A stretch of DNA of 47,104 nucleotides from Nocardiopsis sp. CC223A (lineage in GTDB: Bacteria > Actinomycetota > Actinomycetes > Streptosporangiales > Streptosporangiaceae), in contig NZ_JASFDV010000057.1 of assembly GCF_030766825.1 (NCBI RefSeq), positions 1 to 47,104 on the forward strand. Direction: 5' to 3'. Below the pieces are notes generated by a model, which saw nothing but the letters and a program-made list of their open reading frames with translations, did not search any database and had not been told where the DNA came from. Every line of letters begins with the position of its first letter. Within the stretch, counting starts at the first letter, position 1. Below, piece by piece: positions 25,571 through 33,660 of this stretch. Made by a program: the position numbers and the translations under genes.

Positions 25571-25900
25571 ATGTTCGGCAACGTGCCCGAGGTCAACGTC
25601 ACCGAGGTTCCCGAGGACGGGTACCTGCTCGACGTGCGCGAGAACGACGAGTGGGCGGCCGGCCACGCGCCCGCGGCCGTGCACATCCCGCTCGGTGAGC
25701 TCAACACCCGGGCCGGGGAGATCCCGCAGGACCGCAAGGTGTACGTGGTCTGCCGTGCGGGCGGGCGTTCGGCCCAGGCCGTCGCCGCCCTCAACAACGC
25801 GGGCTGGAACACGGTCAACGTCGCCGGCGGCATGCAGTCCTGGGAGCGTTCCGGACTGGACATGGCGGCCGGTTCGGACACCGAACCGAGGGTGATCTGA
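25571..25900 (+). CDS. Rhodanese-like domain protein
   Basis: A 109-residue single-domain rhodanese. The start region has VPEDGYLLDVREN, DEWAAGHAPAAVHIPLGEL follows, and the active-site loop is CRAGGRS with catalytic C61. Family members transfer sulfane sulfur to acceptors such as thiols or cyanide; the in vivo acceptor is unknown. It is cytosolic and ends about 75 bp before the histidine kinase start on the same strand. Upstream lie purine-rich GGAGGATTCCGGAGG and GGGGG stretches that can serve as ribosome binding sites. Confidence 0.92.
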   Translation: MFGNVPEVNVTEVPEDGYLLDVRENDEWAAGHAPAAVHIPLGELNTRAGEIPQDRKVYVVCRAGGRSAQAVAALNNAGWNTVNVAGGMQSWERSGLDMAAGSDTEPRVI

Positions 25901-25976
25901 GTCGCATCGGGCCCGGAAAGCGATCGGATTGCCCAAAGCCCTGCCCCGCAGGGCTCTCGGGTGGCACTATGACGTC

Positions 25977-28025
25977 GTGAGTTCCGAGCGCGCGCCCCTC
26001 AGCGCCGAAGCCGTGCTGGCCTCGTCGGCGGACGCGGTGGTCGGTCTCGACAGCGAACTCCGGGTGTTCCTGTGGAACCCGGCGGCCGAGCGACTGTTCG
26101 GCTGGCGGGCCCGCGAGGTGCTCGGGGGTGAGCTGCCGATCGTCCCCGCGGAGCTGAAGGCCGAACACGGCGCGGTGCTCGAACAGGTGCGCGCCGGGCC
26201 CTCCCTCACCATTCACAGCCGTCGCATGCGCAACGACGGCACCCCGATCGACGTGCGGATCAGCACCGCCGCGCTGGCCGCCGACGGCGGCGGGCACGGC
26301 GGCTGGGTGCTCACCCTCTACCCGACGGACAACGAGGCGCAGGCGCACACCGCCGCCATGGAACGCGCCCGCCTGGTGCGCCGCCTCACCGACGTGGTCG
26401 TCGACATCAACGCCGACCTGAGCCTGCAACCGGTGCTGGACCGCATCTCCGGCGCCATCACCGAACTCACCGGCGCCGACGCCGGGGGCTTCGTGCTGCT
26501 CAACGAGGACCGGGTGGAGCTGGTGAGCATCACCCGGCTGTCCACCGGACTCCAGGGCTACAGCGCCCCGCTGGAGACCAGCCTGTTCGGCGAGCTGCTG
26601 CGCAGCGGCAAGTCGGTGCTGCTCGCCAACGAGGACACCCGCGGCCTCCAGGACCTGGTCTGGGCCGACCTGCCCGGACTGCACACCATCGCCCTGTGCG
26701 CGTCCAACGTGCACGGCCGCCCCTACGGCGCCCTGTACGCGCTGTACAGCCAGCGCCGGGTCGGTCACGTCGAACTCGAACTGCTGGAACTGCTGGCCGC
26801 CCACGCCGGGGTGGCCATCGGCAACGCGATGGCCTACGAGGAGCTCAACCACCAGCGGGTGCACGAGCAGGCGGTCGCCGACTCCAGCGCCGACGGCATC
26901 GCCGTGCTGGACTTCGGCGGCCGGGTCCGCAAGTGGAACCGCTCCGCGGTCGAGCTGACCGGTTACCCGGCCGAGGTGGTGGAGGGCCGCCACCCGCCGT
27001 TCCCGATCCCCGCCTGCCACGGCCGCCCCATCAAACACCGGCTCAAGGACGGGCGCTGGCTGGAGATCCTGATGGCGCGGATCCCCCGCACCCACGAGTG
27101 GGTGGTGGACTTCCGTGACATCACCGCGCAGAAGGCGATGGAGGACGAGCGCGAGGCGTTCCTGGCCACCACCGGCCACGAACTGCGCACCCCCATCACC
27201 GCGATCCACGGGTTCGCCACCACGCTGATCCGCAAGTGGTCGCGGATGAGCTCGGAGGCCCAGCGGGAGGCGGTGGGCAACATCGTGGACCGGTCCACGG
27301 CGCTGACCCTGCTGGTGGAGCGGCTCAGCCTGGGCTCGGACGCCTCCCGGGGCGAGCTGGACGTCAACCCGGTCCCGTTCGAGCTGCCCCGGGTGCTGCG
27401 CCAGGCCGTGATGACGTTCCGGTCCCTGTCGGACCGGCACGACGTGGTGCTGAGCACGCCCGGCGGCCTGCCCACCGTGTTCGCCGATCCGCTGGCCACC
27501 GGCATCATCATGGACCAGCTGCTGGACAACTCCATCAAGTTCTCCCCCGAGGGCGGCACCGTGCACGTCGCGGTGACGGTGGAGGGCGACGCCGTCGCGG
27601 TCTCGGTGGACGACGACGGCCCCGGGCTGCGCCCGGGCGACGAGGAGCGGGTGTTCGACCGTTTCTTCCAGGGCGGGGTGCGCGGCGACCGGCGGCGTTT
27701 CGGCGGCCTGGGGCTGGGGTTGTACATCGTGCGGAAACTCGCCCAGGACCAGGGCGGGGACGTCACGGCGCGCAGGCTGGAGCGCGGTACCCGCATGTGC
27801 TTCACCCTGCCGCTGCACCGGGGCGAGGACCCCGCCCCCGACGGGGACGGGGACGACGGCGCGGTCGTCGAACCTCCGGGGGTGGCGGCGGTCCGGGTCG
27901 GGGTGACCGGGCGGGACAAGTCCCAGGGGCCACCCTCCCCCCAGGAGTCGCCGAAAATCTCACCCGGCCCCGAATCCCTGCCCCGCCAGCGATCCACGCG
28001 TCCCAAGGCCGGCCGACCCGCGTGA
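25977..28025 (+). CDS. PAS-GAF-PAS sensor histidine kinase
   Basis: A 682-residue soluble histidine kinase. PAS at ~10-120 (AVVGLDSELRVFLWNPAAER), GAF at ~140-290 (QPVLDRISGAITELTGADAG), a second PAS at ~300-390 (GIAVLDFGGRVRKWNRSA), HisKA with H401 in TTGHELRTP, and HATPase with N517 (LLDNSIKFSPEGG), DDGPGL and GLGLGLYIV. The C-terminal ~70 residues are Pro/Ser-rich. There are no membrane segments, so it senses an intracellular signal. No response regulator is adjacent, making it an orphan. GTG at 25977 was preferred; CACTAT six bases before it could be a leaderless -10. Neighbouring RsbW-like and STAS genes suggest a stress-signalling context. Confidence 0.92.
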   Translation: MSSERAPLSAEAVLASSADAVVGLDSELRVFLWNPAAERLFGWRAREVLGGELPIVPAELKAEHGAVLEQVRAGPSLTIHSRRMRNDGTPIDVRISTAALAADGGGHGGWVLTLYPTDNEAQAHTAAMERARLVRRLTDVVVDINADLSLQPVLDRISGAITELTGADAGGFVLLNEDRVELVSITRLSTGLQGYSAPLETSLFGELLRSGKSVLLANEDTRGLQDLVWADLPGLHTIALCASNVHGRPYGALYALYSQRRVGHVELELLELLAAHAGVAIGNAMAYEELNHQRVHEQAVADSSADGIAVLDFGGRVRKWNRSAVELTGYPAEVVEGRHPPFPIPACHGRPIKHRLKDGRWLEILMARIPRTHEWVVDFRDITAQKAMEDEREAFLATTGHELRTPITAIHGFATTLIRKWSRMSSEAQREAVGNIVDRSTALTLLVERLSLGSDASRGELDVNPVPFELPRVLRQAVMTFRSLSDRHDVVLSTPGGLPTVFADPLATGIIMDQLLDNSIKFSPEGGTVHVAVTVEGDAVAVSVDDDGPGLRPGDEERVFDRFFQGGVRGDRRRFGGLGLGLYIVRKLAQDQGGDVTARRLERGTRMCFTLPLHRGEDPAPDGDGDDGAVVEPPGVAAVRVGVTGRDKSQGPPSPQESPKISPGPESLPRQRSTRPKAGRPA

Positions 28026-28148
28026 TTCACCGGGGCGTTGGTTTCCGTTCGAGGTGATCGGGGCATTTCCACCCCTGGCGGAATTCGCCGTCACACAACG
28101 GGCGGGTTCCGGACCGCACGAGAGCACGAACGCGCAGGGACGAAAGCC

Positions 28149-28781
28149 GTGTCAGGAGATCACACCCCGTTCGACCCGGGGGAGCACCCCACCAAGGTCG
28201 AACGGCACGTCATCCTCCCCTACGTTCCCACCACCGTGATGGACGCCCGCCGCCGTCTGGGCGAAGATCTGCGCGCCCTGGGCGTGGCCGAGGAACGCAT
28301 CGACGAGGCCGCCCTCATCATCAGCGAACTGGTCAGCAACGCGCTGCGCCACGCCAGCCCCCTGCCCACCCCCGCCAACCCGGCCAACAGCGTCGGTGTC
28401 GCCTGGCGGGCCGAGGTGGACGCCTCCCCCGGGCCCGGCGGCTGGCTGGAGATCTCCGTCCGCGACGGCGGCTCCACCACCATGCCCCGGGTGGCCGACC
28501 CGAGCACCACCGGCCTGGGCGGGCGCGGTCTGGGGATCGTCCAGCACCTGGCCGGGCGCTGGGGCACCGAGATGGACGCGACCACCACCACGGTCTGGGC
28601 CGTCCTGGACCTGCCCGACGAGGACGTCGGCACCGGGCGGGAGGCCGACGCGGCGGCGGAAACCACCGCTCTGGCCGTCGGGCCGGGCGGCCGGGCGCGG
28701 GACCCGGCCGACGGCGCCCCCGTGGTGCCGCTGCCCTTCACCGCCCACGACGGCGGGCGCGCCCGCGGCGCCCTGCTCTGA
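28149..28781 (+). CDS. RsbW-like ATP-binding protein (HATPase_c_2)
   Basis: A 210-residue protein with the GHKL fold of anti-sigma kinases. N-box IISELVSNALRHA, then a G1-like VRDGGSTTMP and a G2-like GGRGLGIVQHLAG. The C-terminal ~45 residues are unconserved. Actinomycetes encode many such small ATPases, which act as anti-sigma factors or as kinases of STAS proteins. A STAS gene follows 112 bp downstream, giving a plausible partner, although a terminator-like palindrome separates them. GTG at 28149 (start of VSGDHTPFDPG) was chosen; GGGACG lies upstream. Specific sigma-factor targets are not visible here. Confidence 0.85.
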   Translation: MSGDHTPFDPGEHPTKVERHVILPYVPTTVMDARRRLGEDLRALGVAEERIDEAALIISELVSNALRHASPLPTPANPANSVGVAWRAEVDASPGPGGWLEISVRDGGSTTMPRVADPSTTGLGGRGLGIVQHLAGRWGTEMDATTTTVWAVLDLPDEDVGTGREADAAAETTALAVGPGGRARDPADGAPVVPLPFTAHDGGRARGALL

Positions 28782-28793
28782 GCCCGCCGTTCA

Positions 28794-28822
28794 CCCTCCC
28801 CCGCCCCCGGGGCGGGGGAGGG
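28794..28822 (+). terminator. Palindromic terminator after the RsbW-like gene
   Basis: A 29-bp near-perfect C/G palindrome (CCCTCCCCCGCCCC with its complement) separates the ATPase gene from the STAS gene. Confidence 0.7.
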
Positions 28823-28880
28823 AACGTGACCGATGTCGCGAAACACCGTCAACGAGGTGGCCCGGCCAGGACCTGGCCGC

Positions 28881-28886
28881 TACAGT
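28881..28886 (+). promoter_or_regulatory. -10 element of the STAS gene (leaderless)
   Basis: TACAGT ends seven bases before the GTG start at 28894, the geometry of a leaderless transcript. No good -35 was seen. Confidence 0.6.
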
Positions 28887-28893
28887 CACGACT

Positions 28894-29250
28894 GTGGAGT
28901 TGAAGATATCGAGCCGATCTCAAGATGACCTCGCGGTGGTAACCGTCGGTGGCGAGATCGACCTGTACACGGCACCCCGATTGCGCGACGAGCTCATCAC
29001 GGCCCTCGACGAGGGGGCCCGGAGGCTGGTCATCGACATGTCGTCGACCGAGTTCTGCGACTCGACCGGCATCAGCGTCCTGCTCTCGGCGATGAAGCGC
29101 TCCCGTGACAAGGGCGGCGACCTGGAACTGGTGGCCCCCAAACCGGCCGTCATGAAGGTCCTGGAGGTCACCGGCCTGCACGAGGTCTTCGTCATCCACC
29201 CCGACACCGACGCACCGCCGGTGGCCGCGGGGACCGGAACAGCCCCGTAG
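28894..29250 (+). CDS. STAS-domain anti-anti-sigma factor (BldG/RsbV-like)
   Basis: A 118-residue single STAS domain. VVTVGGEIDLYTAPRLRDEL, LVIDMSSTEFCDSTGISVLLSAMKR and a final LEVTGLHEVFVIHP match the BldG/RsbV pattern, with the phosphorylatable serine S57 in DSTG. Such proteins sequester anti-sigma kinases when dephosphorylated. The RsbW-like gene just upstream is a likely partner, but BldG-type proteins often serve several. It appears leaderless, with GTG right after a TACAGT -10. The GT2 gene follows after 11 bases. Confidence 0.93.
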   Translation: MELKISSRSQDDLAVVTVGGEIDLYTAPRLRDELITALDEGARRLVIDMSSTEFCDSTGISVLLSAMKRSRDKGGDLELVAPKPAVMKVLEVTGLHEVFVIHPDTDAPPVAAGTGTAP

Positions 29251-29261
29251 ACCGGGCCGCG

Positions 29262-30050
29262 GTGACACGGGGGAGGAACGGCGGACCCGAAGGGGCGGGG
29301 GTCGCCGTGGTGATCGCGGCCAAGGACGAAGAGGCACGGGTCGGGCGTACCGTGACCGCCGTCCGGGCACTGCCCGGGGTGGACCTGGTCGTCGTGGTCG
29401 ACGACGGGTCCGCGGACCGCACCTCGGAGGTGGCCCTGGAGGCCGGGGCCCGGGTGCTCCGGCACCACCGCAACCGGGGCAAGGGCGCGGCGATGGAGAC
29501 CGGGGCCGAGGGGGTCCGGCTCATCGAGGAGCACGAAGAGGGCGCCGACGGGCTCCGCCCGCCCCGGCACCTGCTCTTCCTCGACGCCGACCTGGAGGCG
29601 ACCGCCGCCGGGGCGGCACCCCTGGTGGAGCCGGTCGTCGAGGGCAAGGCCGACATGGCCATCGCGCTGTTCCCCGCCACCCGGCTGCGCCTGGGCGGCC
29701 ACGGGTTCGTGGTGCGCCTGGCCCGCGGCGGTGTGCGCCGGGCGACCGGGTGGGAGCCCGAGCAGCCGCTCAACGGGCAGCGCTGCATCACCCGCGCCGC
29801 GTTCGAGGCGGCCCGGCCGCTCGCCCCGGGGTTCGGGGTGGAGACCGGGCTGACCATCGACGTGCTGCGCGCCGGGCTGCGGGTGATCGAGGTGGAGGTG
29901 CCCCTGGAGCACCGGGCCACCGGCACCGACCTGAGTGCCCAGCTGCACCGGGCGCACCAGTTCGTCGACGTGCTGCGGGCGCTGGCCGTCCGCAAGCTGC
30001 CCCTGGCCGTGCGGCGTGCCCTGGCCGGCGGGCGCCGTCGGCGGGGGTAG
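29262..30050 (+). CDS. Glycosyltransferase family 2 (GT-A fold)
   Basis: A 262-residue GT-A glycosyltransferase without membrane segments. VAVVIAAKDEEARVGRTV begins the domain, VDDGSADRT (46-54) binds the nucleotide sugar, NRGKGAAMETG follows, and LDADL (107-111) supplies the metal-binding DxD. The conserved GFGVETGLTID and IEVEVPLEHR segments resemble glucosyl-3-phosphoglycerate synthase/dolichyl-phosphate-glucose types. Donor and acceptor cannot be deduced. GTG at 29262 lies 11 bases after the STAS stop, suggesting cotranscription. Confidence 0.88.
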   Translation: MTRGRNGGPEGAGVAVVIAAKDEEARVGRTVTAVRALPGVDLVVVVDDGSADRTSEVALEAGARVLRHHRNRGKGAAMETGAEGVRLIEEHEEGADGLRPPRHLLFLDADLEATAAGAAPLVEPVVEGKADMAIALFPATRLRLGGHGFVVRLARGGVRRATGWEPEQPLNGQRCITRAAFEAARPLAPGFGVETGLTIDVLRAGLRVIEVEVPLEHRATGTDLSAQLHRAHQFVDVLRALAVRKLPLAVRRALAGGRRRRG

Positions 30051-30108
30051 GGACCCCTTTCCCGGTGAAAATCGCCGATAGTGACACCGCTGGTGCTCTC
30101 GGTGGCGA

Positions 30109-30114
30109 TACGCT
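30109..30114 (+). promoter_or_regulatory. -10 element of the DUF4446 gene (leaderless)
   Basis: TACGCT ends six bases before the ATG at 30121, so the transcript probably begins at or next to the start codon. Confidence 0.5.
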
Positions 30115-30120
30115 CACAGA

Positions 30121-30777
30121 ATGTTCACCATGATCCTGGCCGTCGCGGGCGTGCTCACGGGTCTGGGCGGACTCGCCCTGGGCGGGTACGCGCTGGCCAG
30201 GGCCCGCGCCATCGATGCCGACACCCGAGTGCTCGCCCAGCGTGCCGCCGCCTCCGCGCAGGTCGGCGGCACCGACCCGCTCGCCGTGCGCGACATGGCG
30301 GTGCTCCACTACGACGCCCTGGAGGAGATGTCCGGGGCGCGCTCCTTCTCCCTCGCCCTGCTCAACGGCGACGGCGACGGCGTGGTCGTCACCTCCATCA
30401 ACGGCCGGACCGAATCGCGCACCTACGCCAAGGCCGTGGTGCGCGGCGAGTCCGAGACCCTGCTCAGCCCCGAGGAGTACCGCGTCGTACGGGCCGCCCG
30501 GCTCGGCGAGGGCATCGGCACCACCGTGCCCGCCCCGCGGGTCACCGGGCCGGTGGTCGCCGAGGACGCCGAGGACGCGGTCACCGTCGTCCCCGACCCC
30601 GAGGCCCCGCAGGCCGGGGAGGGCGCCCGGGAGAAGACCGGGGAGAAGGCGGAAGCGGAGCCGGCCGCGGGGAAGAGGGACATCGTCGCGGTGCCCGACA
30701 TCGACGCCGACGACACCGCCCCGGAACGCCGGACGGGTCTGCGCAGGGCACCCGCGCCGCGTCGCGGACCCGAGTGA
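30121..30777 (+). CDS. DUF4446 family protein
   Basis: A 218-residue protein. An N-terminal membrane segment (FTMILAVAGVLTGLGGLALGGYALA) precedes a conserved DUF4446 core with DPLAVRDMAVLHYDALEEM, ARSFSLALLNGDGDGVVVTSI and NGRTESRTYAKAV. The C-terminal ~80 residues are acidic and Pro-rich and probably disordered. The family is widespread in actinobacteria, commonly upstream of pheA as here (38 bp gap). Its biochemical role is unknown. The missing leader and TACGCT hexamer suggest its own promoter. Confidence 0.85.
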   Translation: MFTMILAVAGVLTGLGGLALGGYALARARAIDADTRVLAQRAAASAQVGGTDPLAVRDMAVLHYDALEEMSGARSFSLALLNGDGDGVVVTSINGRTESRTYAKAVVRGESETLLSPEEYRVVRAARLGEGIGTTVPAPRVTGPVVAEDAEDAVTVVPDPEAPQAGEGAREKTGEKAEAEPAAGKRDIVAVPDIDADDTAPERRTGLRRAPAPRRGPE

Positions 30778-30801
30778 CCGCCCCACCGCCCCGGGTGCGG
30801 A

Positions 30802-30807
30802 TAACCT
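30802..30807 (+). promoter_or_regulatory. -10 element of pheA (leaderless)
   Basis: TAACCT ends seven bases before the pheA ATG at 30815. Confidence 0.5.
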
Positions 30808-30814
30808 GAACACC

Positions 30815-31762
30815 ATGCCCAACCGTTACGCCTACCTCGGCCCCGAGGGCACCTTCACCGAGGCCGCGCTGCGGGCCCTGCGCCCCGACGCGCCCGCCAC
30901 CGCGCGCATCCCCTGCGACGGGGTCGCCGCGGTCTTCGACGCCGTCCGCACCGGTGCGGTCGAGGGCGGTGTCGTGCCCCTGGAGAACTCGGTCGAGGGC
31001 GGCGTCACCTCCACCATCGCCGAGCTCATCAACGGCGAGTCGCTGGTCATCAGCGGCGAGACCGCCGTCCCGGTGGAGTTCGCGCTGTTCGCGCGGCCCG
31101 GCGTCACGCTGAACGACGTCAAGACGGTGGCCACCCACCCGCACGCCCTGGCCCAGTGCCGGGGCTGGCTGGCCCGGCACCTGCCCGATGCCGAGACGCA
31201 CACCGTCTCCTCCACGGCCGCCGCCGCCCGCACCGTCTCCGAACCCGGTGCCCCCTACGACGCCGCCATCTGCGCCGTCATCGCCGGCGAACGCTACGGG
31301 CTGCACGCCCTGGCCACCGGGGTGGGCGACCGCGCCGACGCCGCCACACGGTTCATCTACCTGTCCCGGCCCGGCCGGCCGACCGCGCCGACCGGCGCCG
31401 ACCTGACGTCGGTGGTCGCGTTCATCGCCGACGACCACCCGGGTGCGCTCATCGAGGTCCTCACCCAGTTCGCGGTGCGCGGGGTCAACCTCACCCGGCT
31501 GGAGTCGCGCCCCACCGGTGACGGACTGGGCAGCTACTGCTTCTGCATCGACGCCGAGGGGCATGTGGCCGACGCGCGCGTCGGCGAGGCCCTCATGGGG
31601 TTGCGCCGGGTCTGCCGCGACGTCCGCTTCCTGGGCAGCTACCCGCGCAGCGGGCAGGCCACCGAACTCGACCCGCCGCTGCGCCCCCGTCCCGCCACCG
31701 AGGCCGACTACGCCGAGTCGGAGCGGTGGCTGGCGCGGATCCGCTCCGGCGGCGTCGACTGA
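30815..31762 (+). CDS. pheA: Prephenate dehydratase
   Basis: A 315-residue monofunctional enzyme converting prephenate to phenylpyruvate in phenylalanine synthesis. The catalytic domain (~1-185) has YLGPEGTFTEAAL, VPLENSVEGGV and the conserved TRF motif in AATRFIYLSR. The ACT domain (~200-280) carries GALIEVLTQFAVRGVNLTRL and ESRP, the allosteric phenylalanine site. No chorismate mutase domain is fused. Its neighbours (DUF4446 before, serS after) match the Streptomyces arrangement. Cytosolic. The start follows a TAACCT hexamer directly. Confidence 0.97.
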   Translation: MPNRYAYLGPEGTFTEAALRALRPDAPATARIPCDGVAAVFDAVRTGAVEGGVVPLENSVEGGVTSTIAELINGESLVISGETAVPVEFALFARPGVTLNDVKTVATHPHALAQCRGWLARHLPDAETHTVSSTAAAARTVSEPGAPYDAAICAVIAGERYGLHALATGVGDRADAATRFIYLSRPGRPTAPTGADLTSVVAFIADDHPGALIEVLTQFAVRGVNLTRLESRPTGDGLGSYCFCIDAEGHVADARVGEALMGLRRVCRDVRFLGSYPRSGQATELDPPLRPRPATEADYAESERWLARIRSGGVD

Positions 31763-31788
31763 CCTCCCTCCGGGGGCGCCGTCCGGAC

Positions 31789-31962
31789 TCAGTCGTCCGG
31801 GAGGTCGTCGCCCTCGGCCTCGAACACCCACTCCTCCGCCGCGGCCCGGCGCAGCTCCAGGTAGAGCGCCAGCCGCAGTGCGGTGTCGCGGGGCCGCTCG
31901 GTGTCGAGGGCCTCCAAGGCGGCGCTCAGTTCTTCGGTGGTCATCTCGCTCAACGGTTTCAC
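31789..31962 (-). CDS. 57-residue charged helical protein, unknown
   Basis: A short protein with a good GGAAGGGA ribosome binding site 5-8 bases before GTG at 31962. The sequence begins KPLSEMTTEELSAALEAL and continues with TALRLALYLELRRAAAEEW, then an acidic EAEGDDLPDD tail; it looks fully helical and soluble. It converges with pheA and is divergent from serS, and nothing around it gives a function. Strong codon bias and the ribosome binding site support it as real. Confidence 0.6.
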   Translation of the reverse strand: MKPLSEMTTEELSAALEALDTERPRDTALRLALYLELRRAAAEEWVFEAEGDDLPDD

Positions 31963-32069
31963 TGCCGTCCCTTCCCCGGAACCCGGTGATCTCTCATCGT
32001 GAGTACGTGGTGACACCGCGTTTATGACGCGGGCCCGGAAAAGATGTCGGAGCGGGCGGGGCCGGGCGG

Positions 32070-32075
32070 TAATCT
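32070..32075 (+). promoter_or_regulatory. -10 element of serS (leaderless)
   Basis: TAATCT, close to the actinobacterial TAnnnT consensus, ends seven bases before the GTG at 32083. Confidence 0.6.
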
Positions 32076-32082
32076 GCAAGAC

Positions 32083-33348
32083 GTGATCGACCTTCGCGCT
32101 CTCCGAGAAGACCCAGAACGACTCCGCGCCTCGCAACGTGCCCGCGGGGAGGACCCCTCCGTCGCCGACCGGCTGCTCGAACTGGACTCCGAGCGGCGCT
32201 CCTCGCTCACCCGGTTCGAGACCCTGCGGGCCGAGCAGAAGAGCGTGGGCAAGTCGGTCTCCAAGGCGTCCCCCGCCGAGCGCGAGACGCTCCTGGCCCG
32301 GGCCAAGGGCCTGGCCGCCGAGGTCAAGGCCGCGGAGGCCGAGGCCGACCGCCTCGCCGCCGAACTCGACCGGGTCGTGGCCACCGTGCCCAACCTCGTC
32401 GAGGAGGGCGCCCCCGAGGGCGGCGTCGACGACTTCAAGGTCCTGGAGACCGTCGGCACCCCGCGCACGTTCGACTTCACCCCGCGCGACCACCTGGAAC
32501 TGGGCGAGAAGCTCGGCGCCATCGACATGGAGCGCGGCGCCAAGGTGTCCGGGGCGCGCTTCTACTTCCTCACCGGGGTCGGCGCCCAGTTGGAGCTGGC
32601 GCTGCTGAACATGGCCATGAACCAGGCCGTCGCGGCCGGGTTCACCCCGATGATCCCGCCCGTCCTGGTCAAGCCCGAGACCATGGAGGGCACCGGTTTC
32701 CTGGGCGCCCACGCCGACGAGGTGTACCGGCTGCCCGCCGACGACCTCTACCTGGTGGGCACCTCCGAGGTGCCGCTGGCCGGGTACCACGCCGGGGAGA
32801 TCCTGCCCGCCGACGCCCTGCCCAACCGGTACATCGGCTGGTCGCCGTGCTTCCGCCGGGAGGCGGGCTCCTACGGCAAGGACACCCGCGGCATCATCCG
32901 CGTGCACCAGTTCAACAAGGTGGAGATGTTCGTCTACACCCACCCCGACCACGCCCACGAGGAGCACAAGCGGCTGCTCGCCTGGGAGCGGGAGATGCTC
33001 GACAAGCTGGAGCTGCCCTACCGGGTCGTCGACATCGCCGCCGGCGACCTGGGCACCAGCGCCGCCCGCAAGTACGACTGCGAGGCGTGGGTCCCCACCC
33101 AGGAGACCTACCGCGAGCTGACCTCCACCTCGAACTGCACCGAGTTCCAGGCCCGCCGCCTCAACGTGCGGTTCCGGGACGGGGACGGCAAGTCGCGCTT
33201 CGCCGCCACCCTCAACGGCACGCTCGCCACCACCCGGTGGATCGTCGCCATTCTGGAGAACCACCAGCAGGAGGACGGCTCGGTCGTGGTCCCCGAGGCG
33301 CTGCGCCCCTTCCTGGGCCGCGACGTCCTGGAGCCGGTCCGGAAGTAG
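32083..33348 (+). CDS. serS: Seryl-tRNA synthetase
   Basis: A 421-residue class II synthetase charging tRNA-Ser and tRNA-Sec. The N-terminal coiled-coil arm (~1-100) starts VIDLRALREDPERLRASQ. Motif 2 is in CFRREAGSYGKDTRGIIRVHQF, the serine pocket includes TSTSNCTEFQARRL, and motif 3 is NGTLATTRWIVAILENHQQ. GTG at 32083 was chosen because it matches the family start VIDLR and follows a TAATCT hexamer; a longer frame to 32044 adds an unconserved stretch. The last ~28 bases of the gene are part of a 170-bp tandem duplication, but the reading frame ends normally at RPFLGRDVLEPVRK. Confidence 0.97.
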   Translation: MIDLRALREDPERLRASQRARGEDPSVADRLLELDSERRSSLTRFETLRAEQKSVGKSVSKASPAERETLLARAKGLAAEVKAAEAEADRLAAELDRVVATVPNLVEEGAPEGGVDDFKVLETVGTPRTFDFTPRDHLELGEKLGAIDMERGAKVSGARFYFLTGVGAQLELALLNMAMNQAVAAGFTPMIPPVLVKPETMEGTGFLGAHADEVYRLPADDLYLVGTSEVPLAGYHAGEILPADALPNRYIGWSPCFRREAGSYGKDTRGIIRVHQFNKVEMFVYTHPDHAHEEHKRLLAWEREMLDKLELPYRVVDIAAGDLGTSAARKYDCEAWVPTQETYRELTSTSNCTEFQARRLNVRFRDGDGKSRFAATLNGTLATTRWIVAILENHQQEDGSVVVPEALRPFLGRDVLEPVRK

Positions 33349-33490
33349 ACCGTCCGGAAGCGCACGAGGAGCCCGTCCCCGAGGATGAGGGGGCGGGCTC
33401 CTGTGTGTGAGTGGGGTGGTCTCTACAGGTAGAGCCCGGAGCCGCCGTCCTCGCGTCCCGGCGACCGGCCCTGCTCGGCCTGTAGGCCTG
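33321..33490. repeat. 170-bp tandem duplication, unit 1
   Basis: Begins CGACGTCCTGGAGCCGGTC in the last codons of serS, runs through a terminator hairpin, and includes a copy of the final ~20 codons of bpa on the minus strand. Unit 2 (33491-33660) follows directly. Only about four substitutions separate the units, so the event is recent. Junctions share the microhomology GCGACG. Confidence 0.9.
33367..33402. terminator. serS/bpa terminator, copy 1
   Basis: AGGAGCCCG-T-CCCC pairs with GGGG-G-CGGGCTCCT around a GAGGATGA loop. It works for serS; because of the duplication bpa has its own copy at 33537-33572. Confidence 0.8.
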
Positions 33491-33660
33491 CGACGTCCTG
33501 GAGCCGGTCGGGAAGTAGACCGTCCGGAAGCGCACGTGGAGCCCGTCCCCGAGGATGAGGGGGCGGGCTCCTGTGTGTGAGTGGGGTGGTCTCTACAGGT
33601 AGAGCCCGGAGCTGCCGTCCTCGCGTCCCGGCGACCGGCCCTGCTCGGCCTGTAGGCCCG
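33491..33660. repeat. 170-bp tandem duplication, unit 2
   Basis: Second copy. It carries a dead fragment of the serS 3' end (33491-33518) and the functional 3' end of bpa (stop at 33593). The unit-1 bpa tail at 33423-33490 is the orphaned copy. Confidence 0.9.
33537..33572. terminator. serS/bpa terminator, copy 2
   Basis: Duplicate of the 33367-33402 hairpin, one substitution outside the core stem. Acts on bpa transcripts from the right. Confidence 0.8.

Noticed and set aside
25815..27818. A 667-codon minus-strand frame opposite the histidine kinase
   Set aside because: Antisense shadow of a gene with clear kinase motifs; no recognisable domain of its own.
33491..33518. A second serS or bpa gene remnant as a pseudogene
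   Set aside because: Only the terminal codons are duplicated within a 170-bp tandem repeat, so it is annotated as a repeat.
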